DNA from: Thiomicrorhabdus sp. Kp2
Lineage (GTDB): Bacteria; Pseudomonadota; Gammaproteobacteria; Thiomicrospirales; Thiomicrospiraceae
Direction of reading: 5' to 3'
Assembly: GCF_000478585.1 (NCBI RefSeq)
Contig: NZ_ARWI01000001.1
Coordinates: 1,426,001-1,490,000 of the forward strand
Length of the DNA: 64,000 bases
A program made the translations under genes and the position numbers. Under the pieces are notes generated by a model. That model did not search any database and had not been told where the DNA came from. It was given only the letters and a program-made list of their open reading frames with translations. Positions 45,317 through 54,243 of the stretch are shown one piece after another; positions within the stretch are counted from its first letter, which is position 1; every line of letters begins with the position of its first letter.

Positions 45317-46513
45317 ATGCCAAATACTGAAGCCTCTCTTATACTCATGACCTTTGGCGGCTTATTTTTAATTGGATTAATTGCCGACCTAATCGGTCGT
45401 CACACCCCTTTACCTAGGGTTACTTTACTGATTATTACCGGGGTATTAATTGGCCCTTCAGTATTCGATATTCTGCCTAGCTTTACCCAACAGTGGTTTC
45501 CAGTATTAACCGACATCGCGTTGGCTATGATTGGTTTTATGCTCGGTAAAAGTCTTACTCAGCAAAAGCTCAAGGCAATGGGCCGTCCGATTATCGGCAT
45601 TTCTATTGCGGTAATGATTGCAACTGCTTCTCTGATGTTTACAGGCCTGGTAATGTTAGGCGCACCGCTTGAACTCGCTCTCATTTTAGCGGGCATTGCA
45701 CCCGCCACCGCTCCAGCGCCCGTGGTAGATGTTACCCAGCAGATGAATGCTAAAGGCACATTTACCAACACCTTACTTGGTATTGTTGCAGTGGATGATG
45801 CATGGGGGATGTTACTCTTTAGCTTTTTGCTGGTTATTGCCAGTGTGGTTGTTGGCAATGGTGATGCACTACAAAGCTTATATACGGGTCTATGGGAAAT
45901 TAGCGGTGCCTTACTATTAGGAGTTATTATTGGCTTCCCAATGGCGTATTTAACAGGTCATATCTACCCTGGAAAATCAAGCCAGGCAGAAGCACTTGGG
46001 CTAGTACTGCTTTGCGCAGGCTTAGCCGAGTGGCTAGAAGTTTCCTACATTCTGTCCGCCATGATGATGGGCACTATTGTTGCCAACTATACTCAACACC
46101 ATCGACAGCAACCCTTTACCGAAATTGAGACCTTTGAGTGGCCTCTACTCATCTTGTTCTTTTTGCTTGCGGGTGCTTCTTTAGAGATTAATGCTCTGTT
46201 TGAGGTGGGCTTATTTGGTATGGCTTATATTGTTCTAAGAATTTTAGGACGATTGGTAGGTTCACAGTTAGGCGTACATTGGGCAGGCTTTAAAGGTAAA
46301 AATCATGTGTTATACCGTTGGATTGGCCTTGCAATGCTACCTCATGCAGGGGTACCCATTGGTATGGCGCTCTTAGCGATTCAGCACTTCCCTGAACTCA
46401 AGTCCGTCATACTGGCCGTTATTTTAGGTTCTACCGTTGTTTTTGAACTGATTGGCCCGCCATTTACCCGAGTTATACTCATTCGTAGCGGTGAAACAAA
46501 CAGGCTCAACTAA
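45317..46513 (+). CDS. CPA2-family cation:proton antiporter
   Basis: A 398-residue, highly hydrophobic protein with about 12 helices. Motifs such as TGVLIGPS, the LAGIAPATAPAPVVDV segment and VDDAWG fit monovalent cation:proton antiporters of the Na/H exchanger superfamily (Kef/CPA2 type), without RCK/TrkA regulatory domains. It exchanges Na+ or K+ for protons across the inner membrane. AAAGG lies about 9 bases before the ATG. It converges on the PAS-GGDEF-EAL gene with only 3 bp between stops. Confidence 0.85.
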   Translation: MPNTEASLILMTFGGLFLIGLIADLIGRHTPLPRVTLLIITGVLIGPSVFDILPSFTQQWFPVLTDIALAMIGFMLGKSLTQQKLKAMGRPIIGISIAVMIATASLMFTGLVMLGAPLELALILAGIAPATAPAPVVDVTQQMNAKGTFTNTLLGIVAVDDAWGMLLFSFLLVIASVVVGNGDALQSLYTGLWEISGALLLGVIIGFPMAYLTGHIYPGKSSQAEALGLVLLCAGLAEWLEVSYILSAMMMGTIVANYTQHHRQQPFTEIETFEWPLLILFFLLAGASLEINALFEVGLFGMAYIVLRILGRLVGSQLGVHWAGFKGKNHVLYRWIGLAMLPHAGVPIGMALLAIQHFPELKSVILAVILGSTVVFELIGPPFTRVILIRSGETNRLN

Positions 46514-46516
46514 CGA

Positions 46517-48619
46517 CTACATTGAGTCTCTGAGCAATTCAGGTTCATGCAAGAAATAACCTTGCGATAGCTCAATTCCTAATTCTAAAACTAGGTTTTG
46601 AACCTCTAAACAGTGTACAAACTCAGCTACCACTTTTATATTTAACGCTTTTGCAAAGCTCACAATGGTTTTTACGGTAATTAACGTATTAGGGTCTTGA
46701 TGCATATTGCGAATCAATGAACCATCAATTTTAAGTAAATCTGCATCAATTTTAGTTAAGTACTCAAAGTTTGAATACCCTGTACCAAAATCATCAATGG
46801 CAATCAAACCGCCTAGACTTTTGATTTGAGCGATAAAATCATATATTTCAAGATGACTCTCAATCCCTTCTGATTCAACCAATTCAATAATGACTTGCTT
46901 AAAGGTATTTGTCTCTTCTAAACGTTTAAATAAGAAATTAACCGTTTCGGTATTAAGGATGTCTTGAATGGTAAGATTCAGTGAAAACTGATACGGTTTA
47001 TTTTGGAAATAGGTACAGGCCTGGTCAATCATCATTCGAGTTAATATTGGGTAGAGTCGCGCTCTTTTAGCGTGTTCTAAAAAGCGACCAGGCGCAATAA
47101 TTTCACCTGTTTCAGACTCAATACGCATCAGCGTTTCAAATTTTTCTTTACCCGTTATGTTATTGATGATTTTCTGACCATACAAGAGAACACGTTGGTT
47201 CTGAATGGCAAATTTAATGCGTTTGGTCCACTCAATATTGTCACGTAACTCGGTACGCATATCCAAATCGTCGTTAAAGACGACTAAATCTAAATCTCGT
47301 GCTTTAGCATGCGACAGAGCCATTTCAACACTGGCTAACAGTCTTTTATTGCCTTCGGCTAAACCAATGCTTACAGAGATATTGAAAGCATCCTCTGCTA
47401 CCATTAAATTTTGCTGATCGAGTTCAGATAAGATTTCTTGGCATAACTCTTCAAGCTCTTTCAATGAATAATTGCCAAAAGCCAGGATGGCGAAGGCATC
47501 CCCACTATAATGATAAATATGTATATTATGACTGTTAAGCAAGTTCAATTTGTGAGCGAATTCAATCAACACTAAATCTCCCACTTCCTGCCCATAAGAA
47601 TCATTGATCTCTTTAAAACGATCAATATTCAGTATGGCTAATTTTGGGAGAGGTAATGTTTGAATATCAGCTTTAAGTTTTATACGATTCTTTAACCCCG
47701 TTAACGAATCGGTATATTGCTGACTAATAATCTCATCTCGTTCATACAAAGAAGTAATGTCTTGGCGTATAGCAATAAACTCTTTAATCCCACCCTGAGA
47801 GTCTAAAACGGGTACTATCGTTGTATTAACGTAATAGTCCTTACCGCACTTAGTACGATTTTTTAATACCCCTTTCCAAACCTCCTTATTTTGTATGGTT
47901 GCCCACATATTTGTAAAGGTTTCAGCTGGGCTATCAGGGTGTCGTACAATGCTATGAGGTTGGCCAACCAACTCTTGTTCTGTATAACCTGAAATCTGAC
48001 AAAAAAGTTCATTTACATAAGTGATTTGACCAAACGTATCCGCTTTAGAAACAATTGAACTGGCATCCATCGCCTTTTTATATTCATTCAAAAAAGTCAT
48101 TGAATCAATTAAAGTCTCTTGGGTGTCACTCGCCTGCTTGAGTTGATTATTAATTGCTTCAACACTTTGATTTTGAGCGGTTAATTCATTATTAGCACTC
48201 AATAACTTAGCCTGGTTTTTCTTCTGACTATCAATATCACGAACTTGAGCATGAATGATTTCATGCCCCTCTAATTTCAGTTTTATTAAGGTCACCTCGG
48301 CCCAAAAAACCTCGCCGTCAAGTGAGCAGTGCTGCCATTCAAAACGGTTTACGCCATTATTTAAACAAGCTTGAATCATTTGATTGGCTTTTTCTTCAGA
48401 GGCTGAACCATCCACCTGGAATTGTGGCGATAGTTGAGAAGGGTGAAGATGGATAATATTTTCTTTATTATCGATACCAAACTTTTTCATGGCCGCCTTA
48501 TTGCAATCAATAACGTGTGATTGATGCAATAAAAAAACAGGATCGTAGGCAACCTCAAAGAGCTCTTGAGACAAAGTAGCCTTATCCAAAACAAAATGGA
48601 GTGTTTGATTTTCTGACAT
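46517..48619 (-). CDS. PAS-PAS-GGDEF-EAL protein, probable c-di-GMP phosphodiesterase
   Basis: A 700-residue soluble protein with no signal or TM segment. Two PAS domains (about 15-130 and 180-295; the second contains YVNELFCQISGYTEQELVG), a GGDEF domain with a degenerate SGDAF (about residue 373), and an EAL domain with ETL (about 495) plus intact DDFGTGYSNF. The loss of GGDEF residues suggests no cyclase activity; the EAL domain probably hydrolyses c-di-GMP under PAS control. The second PAS resembles aerotaxis-type sensors (RHPDSPAETFTNMW), so redox or oxygen input is plausible. Confidence 0.9.
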   Translation of the reverse strand: MSENQTLHFVLDKATLSQELFEVAYDPVFLLHQSHVIDCNKAAMKKFGIDNKENIIHLHPSQLSPQFQVDGSASEEKANQMIQACLNNGVNRFEWQHCSLDGEVFWAEVTLIKLKLEGHEIIHAQVRDIDSQKKNQAKLLSANNELTAQNQSVEAINNQLKQASDTQETLIDSMTFLNEYKKAMDASSIVSKADTFGQITYVNELFCQISGYTEQELVGQPHSIVRHPDSPAETFTNMWATIQNKEVWKGVLKNRTKCGKDYYVNTTIVPVLDSQGGIKEFIAIRQDITSLYERDEIISQQYTDSLTGLKNRIKLKADIQTLPLPKLAILNIDRFKEINDSYGQEVGDLVLIEFAHKLNLLNSHNIHIYHYSGDAFAILAFGNYSLKELEELCQEILSELDQQNLMVAEDAFNISVSIGLAEGNKRLLASVEMALSHAKARDLDLVVFNDDLDMRTELRDNIEWTKRIKFAIQNQRVLLYGQKIINNITGKEKFETLMRIESETGEIIAPGRFLEHAKRARLYPILTRMMIDQACTYFQNKPYQFSLNLTIQDILNTETVNFLFKRLEETNTFKQVIIELVESEGIESHLEIYDFIAQIKSLGGLIAIDDFGTGYSNFEYLTKIDADLLKIDGSLIRNMHQDPNTLITVKTIVSFAKALNIKVVAEFVHCLEVQNLVLELGIELSQGYFLHEPELLRDSM

Positions 48620-48939
48620 TACTTAATACATTACAATTGATATGGTTAAATAATATACCTGTAAATTCACATATTTGCACAAATATAAAGGTAAAAATAA
48701 GCTAAATTTCCTTTTTTCACTGTTTACTTGAAACCGCAACTTTTTATCTTTTACTTGGTTTTTTAAAAGACCTACACCAAAACATCGCTAAAGTATTTTT
48801 ATCCCACAATTAAATATTTAAACCACTCTCTCTTGAATTTAAGGACGCACTTTTAAGTGCGTTAGTAAATGCTCTTTTACTGGTTAATCAACCGTTAAAA
48901 CAGCGATAGCTGTCTCATTTTAATTTTTCATTCATTCTA
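48620..48939. other. AT-rich intergenic region with several small hairpins
   Basis: 320 bp upstream of the PAS-GGDEF-EAL gene. ACGCAC/GTGCGT at 48845-48862, GGTT/AACC near 48880-48892 and ACAGC-GATA-GCTGT at 48900-48913 (followed by CTCATTTTAATTTTT) are consecutive hairpins. The last looks like a plus-strand terminator although no plus-strand gene precedes it, so a short RNA is conceivable. No ORF supported. Confidence 0.35.
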
Positions 48940-49120
48940 AGAGACCTTTGCACGAGTCAAGGCACGGTTAAAAATGGTTAAAACTTCCCTGTTTTTTGTT
49001 AAATAACTGGCGAATAGCTAGCTATTCACTGCGTTTTTCGCCGCAATCAGGAAAATTTTATACCCTCAAGGGGTACTTACGTCTATTTTTTCCTCGCACC
49101 TCACTCGTGCAAAGGTCTCT
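48940..49120. mobile_element. 181-bp MITE-like element with 18-bp terminal inverted repeats
   Basis: Perfect terminal inverted repeats AGAGACCTTTGCACGAGT (48940-48957) and its complement (49103-49120) bound the element. The flanks show a CTA direct repeat on both sides (48937-48939 and 49121-49123), consistent with a 3-bp target duplication. There is no transposase; an internal perfect palindrome GAATAGCTAGCTATTC is present. Ends starting GAGACCTTTGCA resemble those of IS4/IS5-type elements, so a full-length IS elsewhere in the genome probably mobilises it. It lies just upstream of the iron-uptake cluster. Confidence 0.85.
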
Positions 49121-49204
49121 CTAAAAATACCCCATCAAAGTTTGAAAAGAATCTCGCCTAAATGCAATTGATTATTATTTAGTTGACCTAAGCGAACTAT
49201 CATA

Positions 49205-49223
49205 TATAATACGAATCATTATT
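49205..49223. promoter_or_regulatory. Putative Fur box before exbB
   Basis: TATAATACGAATCATTATT matches the classical 19-bp Fur consensus (GATAATGATAATCATTATC) at 14 of 19 positions by hand alignment. It lies about 53 bp upstream of the exbB start, where an iron-repressed promoter would be expected for the TonB/siderophore cluster. Confidence 0.6.
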
Positions 49224-49275
49224 ATTTAGATATAGATTTAATAATTAAAATTTAAATGTGAACAAAGGCACCTAA

Positions 49276-49881
49276 ATGACACTACAAGACATGCTTATAA
49301 ATGGCGGCATTATCGTCTGGATTTTGATTGGTTTTTCGGTTATTGCCAGCACCATTATTCTGGTAAAGCTGTGGGCTTTTTCTAAGTTTAGCCATAAACA
49401 AGCCGTTAGTTTATCGTCTGATTTAGAGCATCAAAACCAACTCAATAGCCAAATCTTGAGTGACATTGCCAGCCAACACAGCTACCCAAGCAGCCAAATC
49501 ATTGCCGAATGGGCACACAATTTTACCGAGCAGCACGCCAAACAAAACGCCTTTAGACAGGGGCAAGGTAAACTTTTTGAGCTGGGTAAACACCTAAAAG
49601 TGCTTGAAGTTTTGGCCATGATTGCGCCATTACTTGGGTTATTGGGTACGGTTATTGGCATGATCGCCGCCTTTCAAGCAATGGAACAAGCAGGCAGTCA
49701 AATTGACCCTTCTGTACTTTCTGGTGGTATTTGGCAGGCTTTATTAACTACCGCAGCGGGGCTAATAGTGGCCATTCCTATCGCTATGGCACACCAATAT
49801 TTTGAACGCCAACTTGAAGCGCATGCTCACCACATTAACAACCATTTGCAGTTAGCTTTTCACCCGAAAAGTGACCAATAA
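49276..49881 (+). CDS. exbB: ExbB/TolQ-family proton channel protein
   Basis: A 201-residue inner-membrane protein with three helices (about 12-32, 115-135 and 155-175) and the MotA/TolQ/ExbB signature VLEVLAMIAPLLGLLGTVIGMI and LLTTAAGLIVAIPIAM. With ExbD it uses the proton gradient to energise TonB. First gene of a cluster exbB-exbD-exbD-tonB-receptor, preceded by a Fur-like box. Confidence 0.93.
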   Translation: MTLQDMLINGGIIVWILIGFSVIASTIILVKLWAFSKFSHKQAVSLSSDLEHQNQLNSQILSDIASQHSYPSSQIIAEWAHNFTEQHAKQNAFRQGQGKLFELGKHLKVLEVLAMIAPLLGLLGTVIGMIAAFQAMEQAGSQIDPSVLSGGIWQALLTTAAGLIVAIPIAMAHQYFERQLEAHAHHINNHLQLAFHPKSDQ

Positions 49882-49905
49882 ACTAACCTATACGAGCCAT
49901 TTGCA

Positions 49906-50361
49906 ATGCAAGTAAACTACACCGCCAAAAAACGCAAAATCAGCCTAACCGCCTTAATTGATGTGGTGTTTATTTTGTTGATGTTTTTTATGCTTACGAC
50001 TCAGTTTACACAATGGCAATCAATACCATTGCAACTATCGCAAAATGCTTCGAGTGCCGTTCAAGAAGAGCTAGTTGAGGCGTTAATAATTGATCAAAAT
50101 GGCTTAATCACTTTTACCAGGCCTGCTAAATTTGATTTAGCATCAAACCAACCGTCGTTTGAACAACAAAAGTACTTTAAAGACTATGCCCAAGCAGACT
50201 TTAGTCAAATACAACTTGCGCAAGACCTTAAATTGCACCCTTACTCTCAAGCGAACGTTAAAACCGTCATTGAGGCGCTTGACCACTTTAAAAGCCTGGG
50301 TATTAACCTTTCTATTGGTAGCCAAATTTTAGTATCTGCAGATGGTTCTCAGCATGAATAG
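49906..50361 (+). CDS. exbD: ExbD-family protein 1 (TM aspartate present)
   Basis: A 151-residue protein with one N-terminal TM helix; the conserved proton-carrying Asp is present (ISLTALIDVVFILLMFFML, D19). The periplasmic part is longer than usual after the helix, with an insertion around residues 60-95. It overlaps the next exbD gene. A CAGGCCTG copy encodes part of FTRPAKF. Confidence 0.9.
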   Translation: MQVNYTAKKRKISLTALIDVVFILLMFFMLTTQFTQWQSIPLQLSQNASSAVQEELVEALIIDQNGLITFTRPAKFDLASNQPSFEQQKYFKDYAQADFSQIQLAQDLKLHPYSQANVKTVIEALDHFKSLGINLSIGSQILVSADGSQHE

Positions 50362-50788
50362 TTCACCTAAACCCATGCAAGTAACGCTACCTAAAAGCCA
50401 AGCCATTGATTTGGATAGCAACCTGATTCCCATGATTAATATTGTGTTTTTACTACTAATATTTTTTATGATTGCTGGCCAAATACAAAAGCCACAGCCT
50501 ACAGAAGTACGCTTAACACAAACCCAACAACAAGAAAAGTATCTTGATCAAGCTTATCAAGTGACTCTTAATGCCAATAATCAATGGTTGATTAATGGCG
50601 TACCCTACAGCGCTAACGACCTGCTGAGTAAACTGCAACAGCAACAAAATCTCTCTCCTAAAGCACCATTAAATCTTGCTGTTTATGTTGACCAAAATGC
50701 AACGGTAGCGCACCTAAATGAGCTCCTTTCAACCCTAAAAAAACTAGAGTGGCAAAAAGTACACCTAGTGACTCAAAAAGCACGTTGA
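50342..50788 (+). CDS. ExbD-family protein 2 with Asn in place of the TM aspartate
   Basis: A 148-residue protein with the ExbD topology, but the TM motif reads LIPMINIVFLLLIFFMI: the conserved Asp is Asn33 (codon AAT). In ExbD/TolR this Asp is needed for proton transfer, so this subunit is probably non-catalytic and may pair with ExbD 1. The frame opens at ATG 50342, overlapping exbD 1 by 20 bp; ATG 50354 would reduce the overlap to 8 bp and is also possible. Confidence 0.88.
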   Translation: MVLSMNSSPKPMQVTLPKSQAIDLDSNLIPMINIVFLLLIFFMIAGQIQKPQPTEVRLTQTQQQEKYLDQAYQVTLNANNQWLINGVPYSANDLLSKLQQQQNLSPKAPLNLAVYVDQNATVAHLNELLSTLKKLEWQKVHLVTQKAR

Positions 50789-50791
50789 TAG

Positions 50792-51673
50792 ATGATGACA
50801 AACTGGACAATCGCACTTATTACTGCACTAATCATTCACGGTGGACTATACCTAGCACTGGTTGACAACCAGCTTGATCCTATTGAGTTAGATAGCTCAA
50901 ATGCACAACTGCAACTGACTGAAATTAATTTAAACAATATGCTGTTACAAGCAGAGTCAACGCCTACCACTGAACCTAAGCCAGAACTCAAGCCAGAACT
51001 CAAGCCTGAACCTAAGCCTGAACCTAAGCCTGAATCTAAGCCTGAATCTAAGCCTGAATCTAAGCCTGAATCTAAGCCTGAATCTAAGCCTGAACCTAAG
51101 CCTGAACCTAAGCCTGAACCTAAGCCTGAACCTAAGCCTGAACCTAAGCCTGAACCTAAGCCTGAACCTAAGCCTGAACCTAAGCCTGAACCTAAGCCTG
51201 AACCTAAGTCTGAGTCAGTTCCTGAACCAAAACAGCTACCTGAGCGAGAAGTTAAGCAAAAGCCAAAACCATTAGAGCAAGCGGTTCAACCTACGGTCAC
51301 ATCTACAACCTCATCAACGGTCGAAACCACAGACTTTATTGCGCCACCAAAAAGTGCTAGACCCAATACTCAAAATGTGAGTCCAGACCGTTATTTTGGT
51401 GCTTTAAAGGAGTGGCTTAATGCCAACAAACATTACCCTAATGCACTTAAAAAGGCCAAGATTGAAGGTGTCGTTGAAGTGAAGTTCACCATCAATCGTC
51501 AAGGCGAATTATTAAAAATCAAAATTACAAAATCTTCAGGAAACACAGCTCTGGATCAGGCCGCACTGCAAATGGTGCAACGTGCCGCCCCTTTGCCTGT
51601 GATTCCAAAAGAACTCAATCGCGAACGCATTACCATCGCTTTACCGATTGATTTTTCATTAATCACCCGTTAA
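50792..51673 (+). CDS. tonB: TonB energy transducer with long PEPK-repeat linker
   Basis: A 293-residue protein: N-terminal TM anchor (about 5-22), a Pro/Lys/Glu linker of about 19 four-residue repeats ([12 protein letters not shown]) spanning the periplasm, and a C-terminal TonB domain ([19 protein letters not shown], then [15 protein letters not shown] and ALPIDFSL). It couples the ExbB/ExbD motor to outer-membrane receptors. It starts 3 bp after the exbD 2 stop. The linker is encoded by a nearly perfect 12-bp tandem repeat. Confidence 0.94.
   Translation: MMTNWTIALITALIIHGGLYLALVDNQLDPIELDSSNAQLQLTEINLNNMLLQAESTPTTEPKPELKPELKPEPKPEPKPESKPESKPESKPESKPESKPEPKPEPKPEPKPEPKPEPKPEPKPEPKPEPKPEPKPEPKSESVPEPKQLPEREVKQKPKPLEQAVQPTVTSTTSSTVETTDFIAPPKSARPNTQNVSPDRYFGALKEWLNANKHYPNALKKAKIEGVVEVKFTINRQGELLKIKITKSSGNTALDQAALQMVQRAAPLPVIPKELNRERITIALPIDFSLITR
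50981..51208 (+). repeat. 12-bp tandem repeat (19 units) inside tonB
   Basis: 228 bp of 12-bp units: two CCAGAACTCAAG, two CCTGAACCTAAG, five CCTGAATCTAAG and ten CCTGAACCTAAG. Units are identical within blocks, the pattern of slippage or unequal crossover. Each unit adds four residues, so length changes keep the frame. Confidence 0.92.
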
Positions 51674-51774
51674 GCGAAAGCCTAACGAATAACTTTAACT
51701 GACTACGGTTTTTTGAGCGGGGCCAAAGTCAAAATTTACACCTGTTTAACAGGGCTACTAAACGGAGAAAAACC

Positions 51775-54093
51775 ATGACTCATCAACGACTCTCTGCTAA
51801 AAAACAAGCAGCGAACCGTCACAATGTACGCTTTAACGCTCAAACCTCATTGCGTAAGCCGCAACCTAAAGCCTATGCCACGGCCATCACGATTGGTTTA
51901 GCGACAACCATGGCCGCCACGTCGGTTTATGCACAAGAGGAAGTATTTAAATTAGACAAACTACAGGTTGAAGAACGTACCAGTGATACCAACCCTTATG
52001 CCGAACCAGGTGCACCCTACAAAGCCAAAAAATCGGGCGATGATCGTTACAAGCGTGATATTGCGGATTTGCCTAAAAACATTCAAGTCATTACTAAAAC
52101 CCAAATTGAAGAGTCTGGCGACAGTGACCTTAGAGAAATCTTAGACGGCATGCCTGGAATTACTTTAGGGACGGGAGAAAACGGTAACGCCTTTGGTGAC
52201 CGTTACATTATTCGTGGTCAAGAAGCACGATCAGACGTATTTGTAGATGGTCTGCGTGATCCAGGTATGACCATTCGTGAAAGTTTTGCCACTGAACAAG
52301 TAGAAGTCTCTAAAGGGCCAGACTCTAGTTTTGGTGGGCGTGGAACAACAGGTGGTGCCATTAACTCCATTACCAAACAAGCCAGTCCAGACTATGACTT
52401 TACCAAACTTTCCACAGGGGTTGGTTCAGACCAACACACACGTGTAACTATTGATAGCAATCATGTTATTAACCAAGACACGGCGGTACGTGCCAATGTT
52501 CTTTATGGTTATGAAGGTGTGCCAGACCGTGACCCTGCGGATCGTGAACGCCAAGGTGTTGCACTTTCTGCCACGCACACGCCCAATAATAAATTAACCT
52601 TAACGGGTGACATCTACTACCTTAAAGCGCAAGACAATCCAGACCTAGGGAGTTATTTAGATGGCACAGTACCCAACCGTAAGCCTGTAGATGATGCGCC
52701 AGTCTATACTCAAGACGGCGACTTTTTAGAATCTGAAGTCACCACCATAACAGGTCGTTTAGAGTACAAAATTAATGAAGACATGAAGCTCACCAACGCC
52801 ACTCGTTTTGGTACCACAGAGAATGGCTATATTGCTACAGGTGCAAGAGCCGATGGCGTAAATGCCCTAAGACTCTCCACCCACAATGGTTGGCAAGAGG
52901 TTGATTACTTTGTTAACCAAACCAACCTACATATAGACAAATGGATTAGCGGCAAAAAACACGAATTTTTATTAGGTGCAGAATACTCAGACCACAAAGT
53001 AGTCAATGGTACTTATGATTTCAATGGTGCTGCAACTAGTGCCTCAGGTATCGCCTTTAATGACTACCAATTAAACAACACACTCGACCGTTCAAGTGCC
53101 CGTAAAGGTGATTGGGATTCTGATTGGCAAATTAAAACCCTATCGTTTTCTGCTATGGATACCGTGGATTTAACCGATAAATTAACCGCATTTGCAGGTC
53201 TTCGCTACGACATTTACGATTACAACCTAAAAGCTTACTGGGATCATGATGGCGATGGTCGTGGTGGTACACCAAGCGTACTAGATGAGTTTAAAGACTC
53301 TTCTGGCATTTGGAACTATCACTTAGGGGCTACCTATAAAATTAGACCTAATGCCAATATTTATGCCTCTTACGCAACGGCTTCAGACATTAACGGTGGT
53401 GAATCAGATGTTGGTACTAGTTCAGGTTACGGTGGTGCTGCCATTAGCGATGGTTCAATGTCTGCTAATCCAGAAAAAACCACCAGTATTGAATTAGGAA
53501 CTAAATGGCAATTTAACAAAGGTAAAGTTCTCGCCACAGCCGCTGTATTTCATATTGAAAAATCTGATGTAATGGAAGGGGATGGATATACTTCTACTGG
53601 CACCTACAACACAGGTAAAAACGAGGTTCAAGGGATTGAGTTAGGCCTAGCAGGAAATATTACCGATAAACTATCTGGACAAGTTGGCCTTACATTAATG
53701 AAATCTAAAATATTAGATTCCGCAATCGCCGCCAATATTGGTAAAACTCTGAGTAACTTTGCTGATAACAGCGCCAGTGCCCAGTTGAAATATCAATTTA
53801 CCGATAAATTTGATTTTGGTGGTTCTGCCAAATACGAAAGCGTGCGTTATGCAGGGCAACCTGACACCGCTGCGGGTTACAGCTCAACCACGGGTGAATA
53901 CAGCCAACCTATACCTGAATACTGGGTATTTGATGCCTTTGCCAACTATCGCTTTAATAAAAACTTAGATGTACGTTTTAATATTAACAACCTCCTTAAT
54001 GAAGACTATTATCTAGCAGGTTATCGTTCAGGCTCATTCCTTTACAAGGGCGATGCTCGAAACTACCGCGTAACGCTTAACTATGATTTTTAA
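51775..54093 (+). CDS. TonB-dependent siderophore receptor (catecholate type)
   Basis: A 772-residue outer-membrane receptor with an extended N-terminus before the signal peptide core (AITIGLATTMAATSVYAQ), a plug domain (LPKNIQVITKTQIEESGDSD, then FVDGLRDPG and GRGTTGGAINSITKQ) and a 22-strand barrel ending NYRVTLNYDF with terminal Phe. The plug is like Fiu/CirA-type catecholate receptors. Fiu genes are commonly followed by a YbiX-type dioxygenase, as here. A ribosome binding site GGAG precedes the ATG. Confidence 0.92.
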   Translation: MTHQRLSAKKQAANRHNVRFNAQTSLRKPQPKAYATAITIGLATTMAATSVYAQEEVFKLDKLQVEERTSDTNPYAEPGAPYKAKKSGDDRYKRDIADLPKNIQVITKTQIEESGDSDLREILDGMPGITLGTGENGNAFGDRYIIRGQEARSDVFVDGLRDPGMTIRESFATEQVEVSKGPDSSFGGRGTTGGAINSITKQASPDYDFTKLSTGVGSDQHTRVTIDSNHVINQDTAVRANVLYGYEGVPDRDPADRERQGVALSATHTPNNKLTLTGDIYYLKAQDNPDLGSYLDGTVPNRKPVDDAPVYTQDGDFLESEVTTITGRLEYKINEDMKLTNATRFGTTENGYIATGARADGVNALRLSTHNGWQEVDYFVNQTNLHIDKWISGKKHEFLLGAEYSDHKVVNGTYDFNGAATSASGIAFNDYQLNNTLDRSSARKGDWDSDWQIKTLSFSAMDTVDLTDKLTAFAGLRYDIYDYNLKAYWDHDGDGRGGTPSVLDEFKDSSGIWNYHLGATYKIRPNANIYASYATASDINGGESDVGTSSGYGGAAISDGSMSANPEKTTSIELGTKWQFNKGKVLATAAVFHIEKSDVMEGDGYTSTGTYNTGKNEVQGIELGLAGNITDKLSGQVGLTLMKSKILDSAIAANIGKTLSNFADNSASAQLKYQFTDKFDFGGSAKYESVRYAGQPDTAAGYSSTTGEYSQPIPEYWVFDAFANYRFNKNLDVRFNINNLLNEDYYLAGYRSGSFLYKGDARNYRVTLNYDF

Positions 54094-54124
54094 TCTTTAA
54101 TTCACTTTCTTTAACAAAGATGGT

Positions 54125-54155
54125 CGCCAACACATAGTCAAAACTAACGTTGGCG
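54125..54155 (+). terminator. Hairpin after the receptor gene
   Basis: CGCCAAC (54125-54131) pairs with GTTGGCG (54149-54155) around a 17-nt loop, 32 bp after the receptor stop. No T-tract follows, so it may attenuate or protect the mRNA rather than stop transcription. Confidence 0.4.
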
Positions 54156-54243
54156 CACCCATAGCTGTGCAGATTTAGATTCTCTCGATTTATACAAAGT
54201 CTGTAAAGCTATGGGGGATAAACCCAAAACGAGAGCAAATTTT

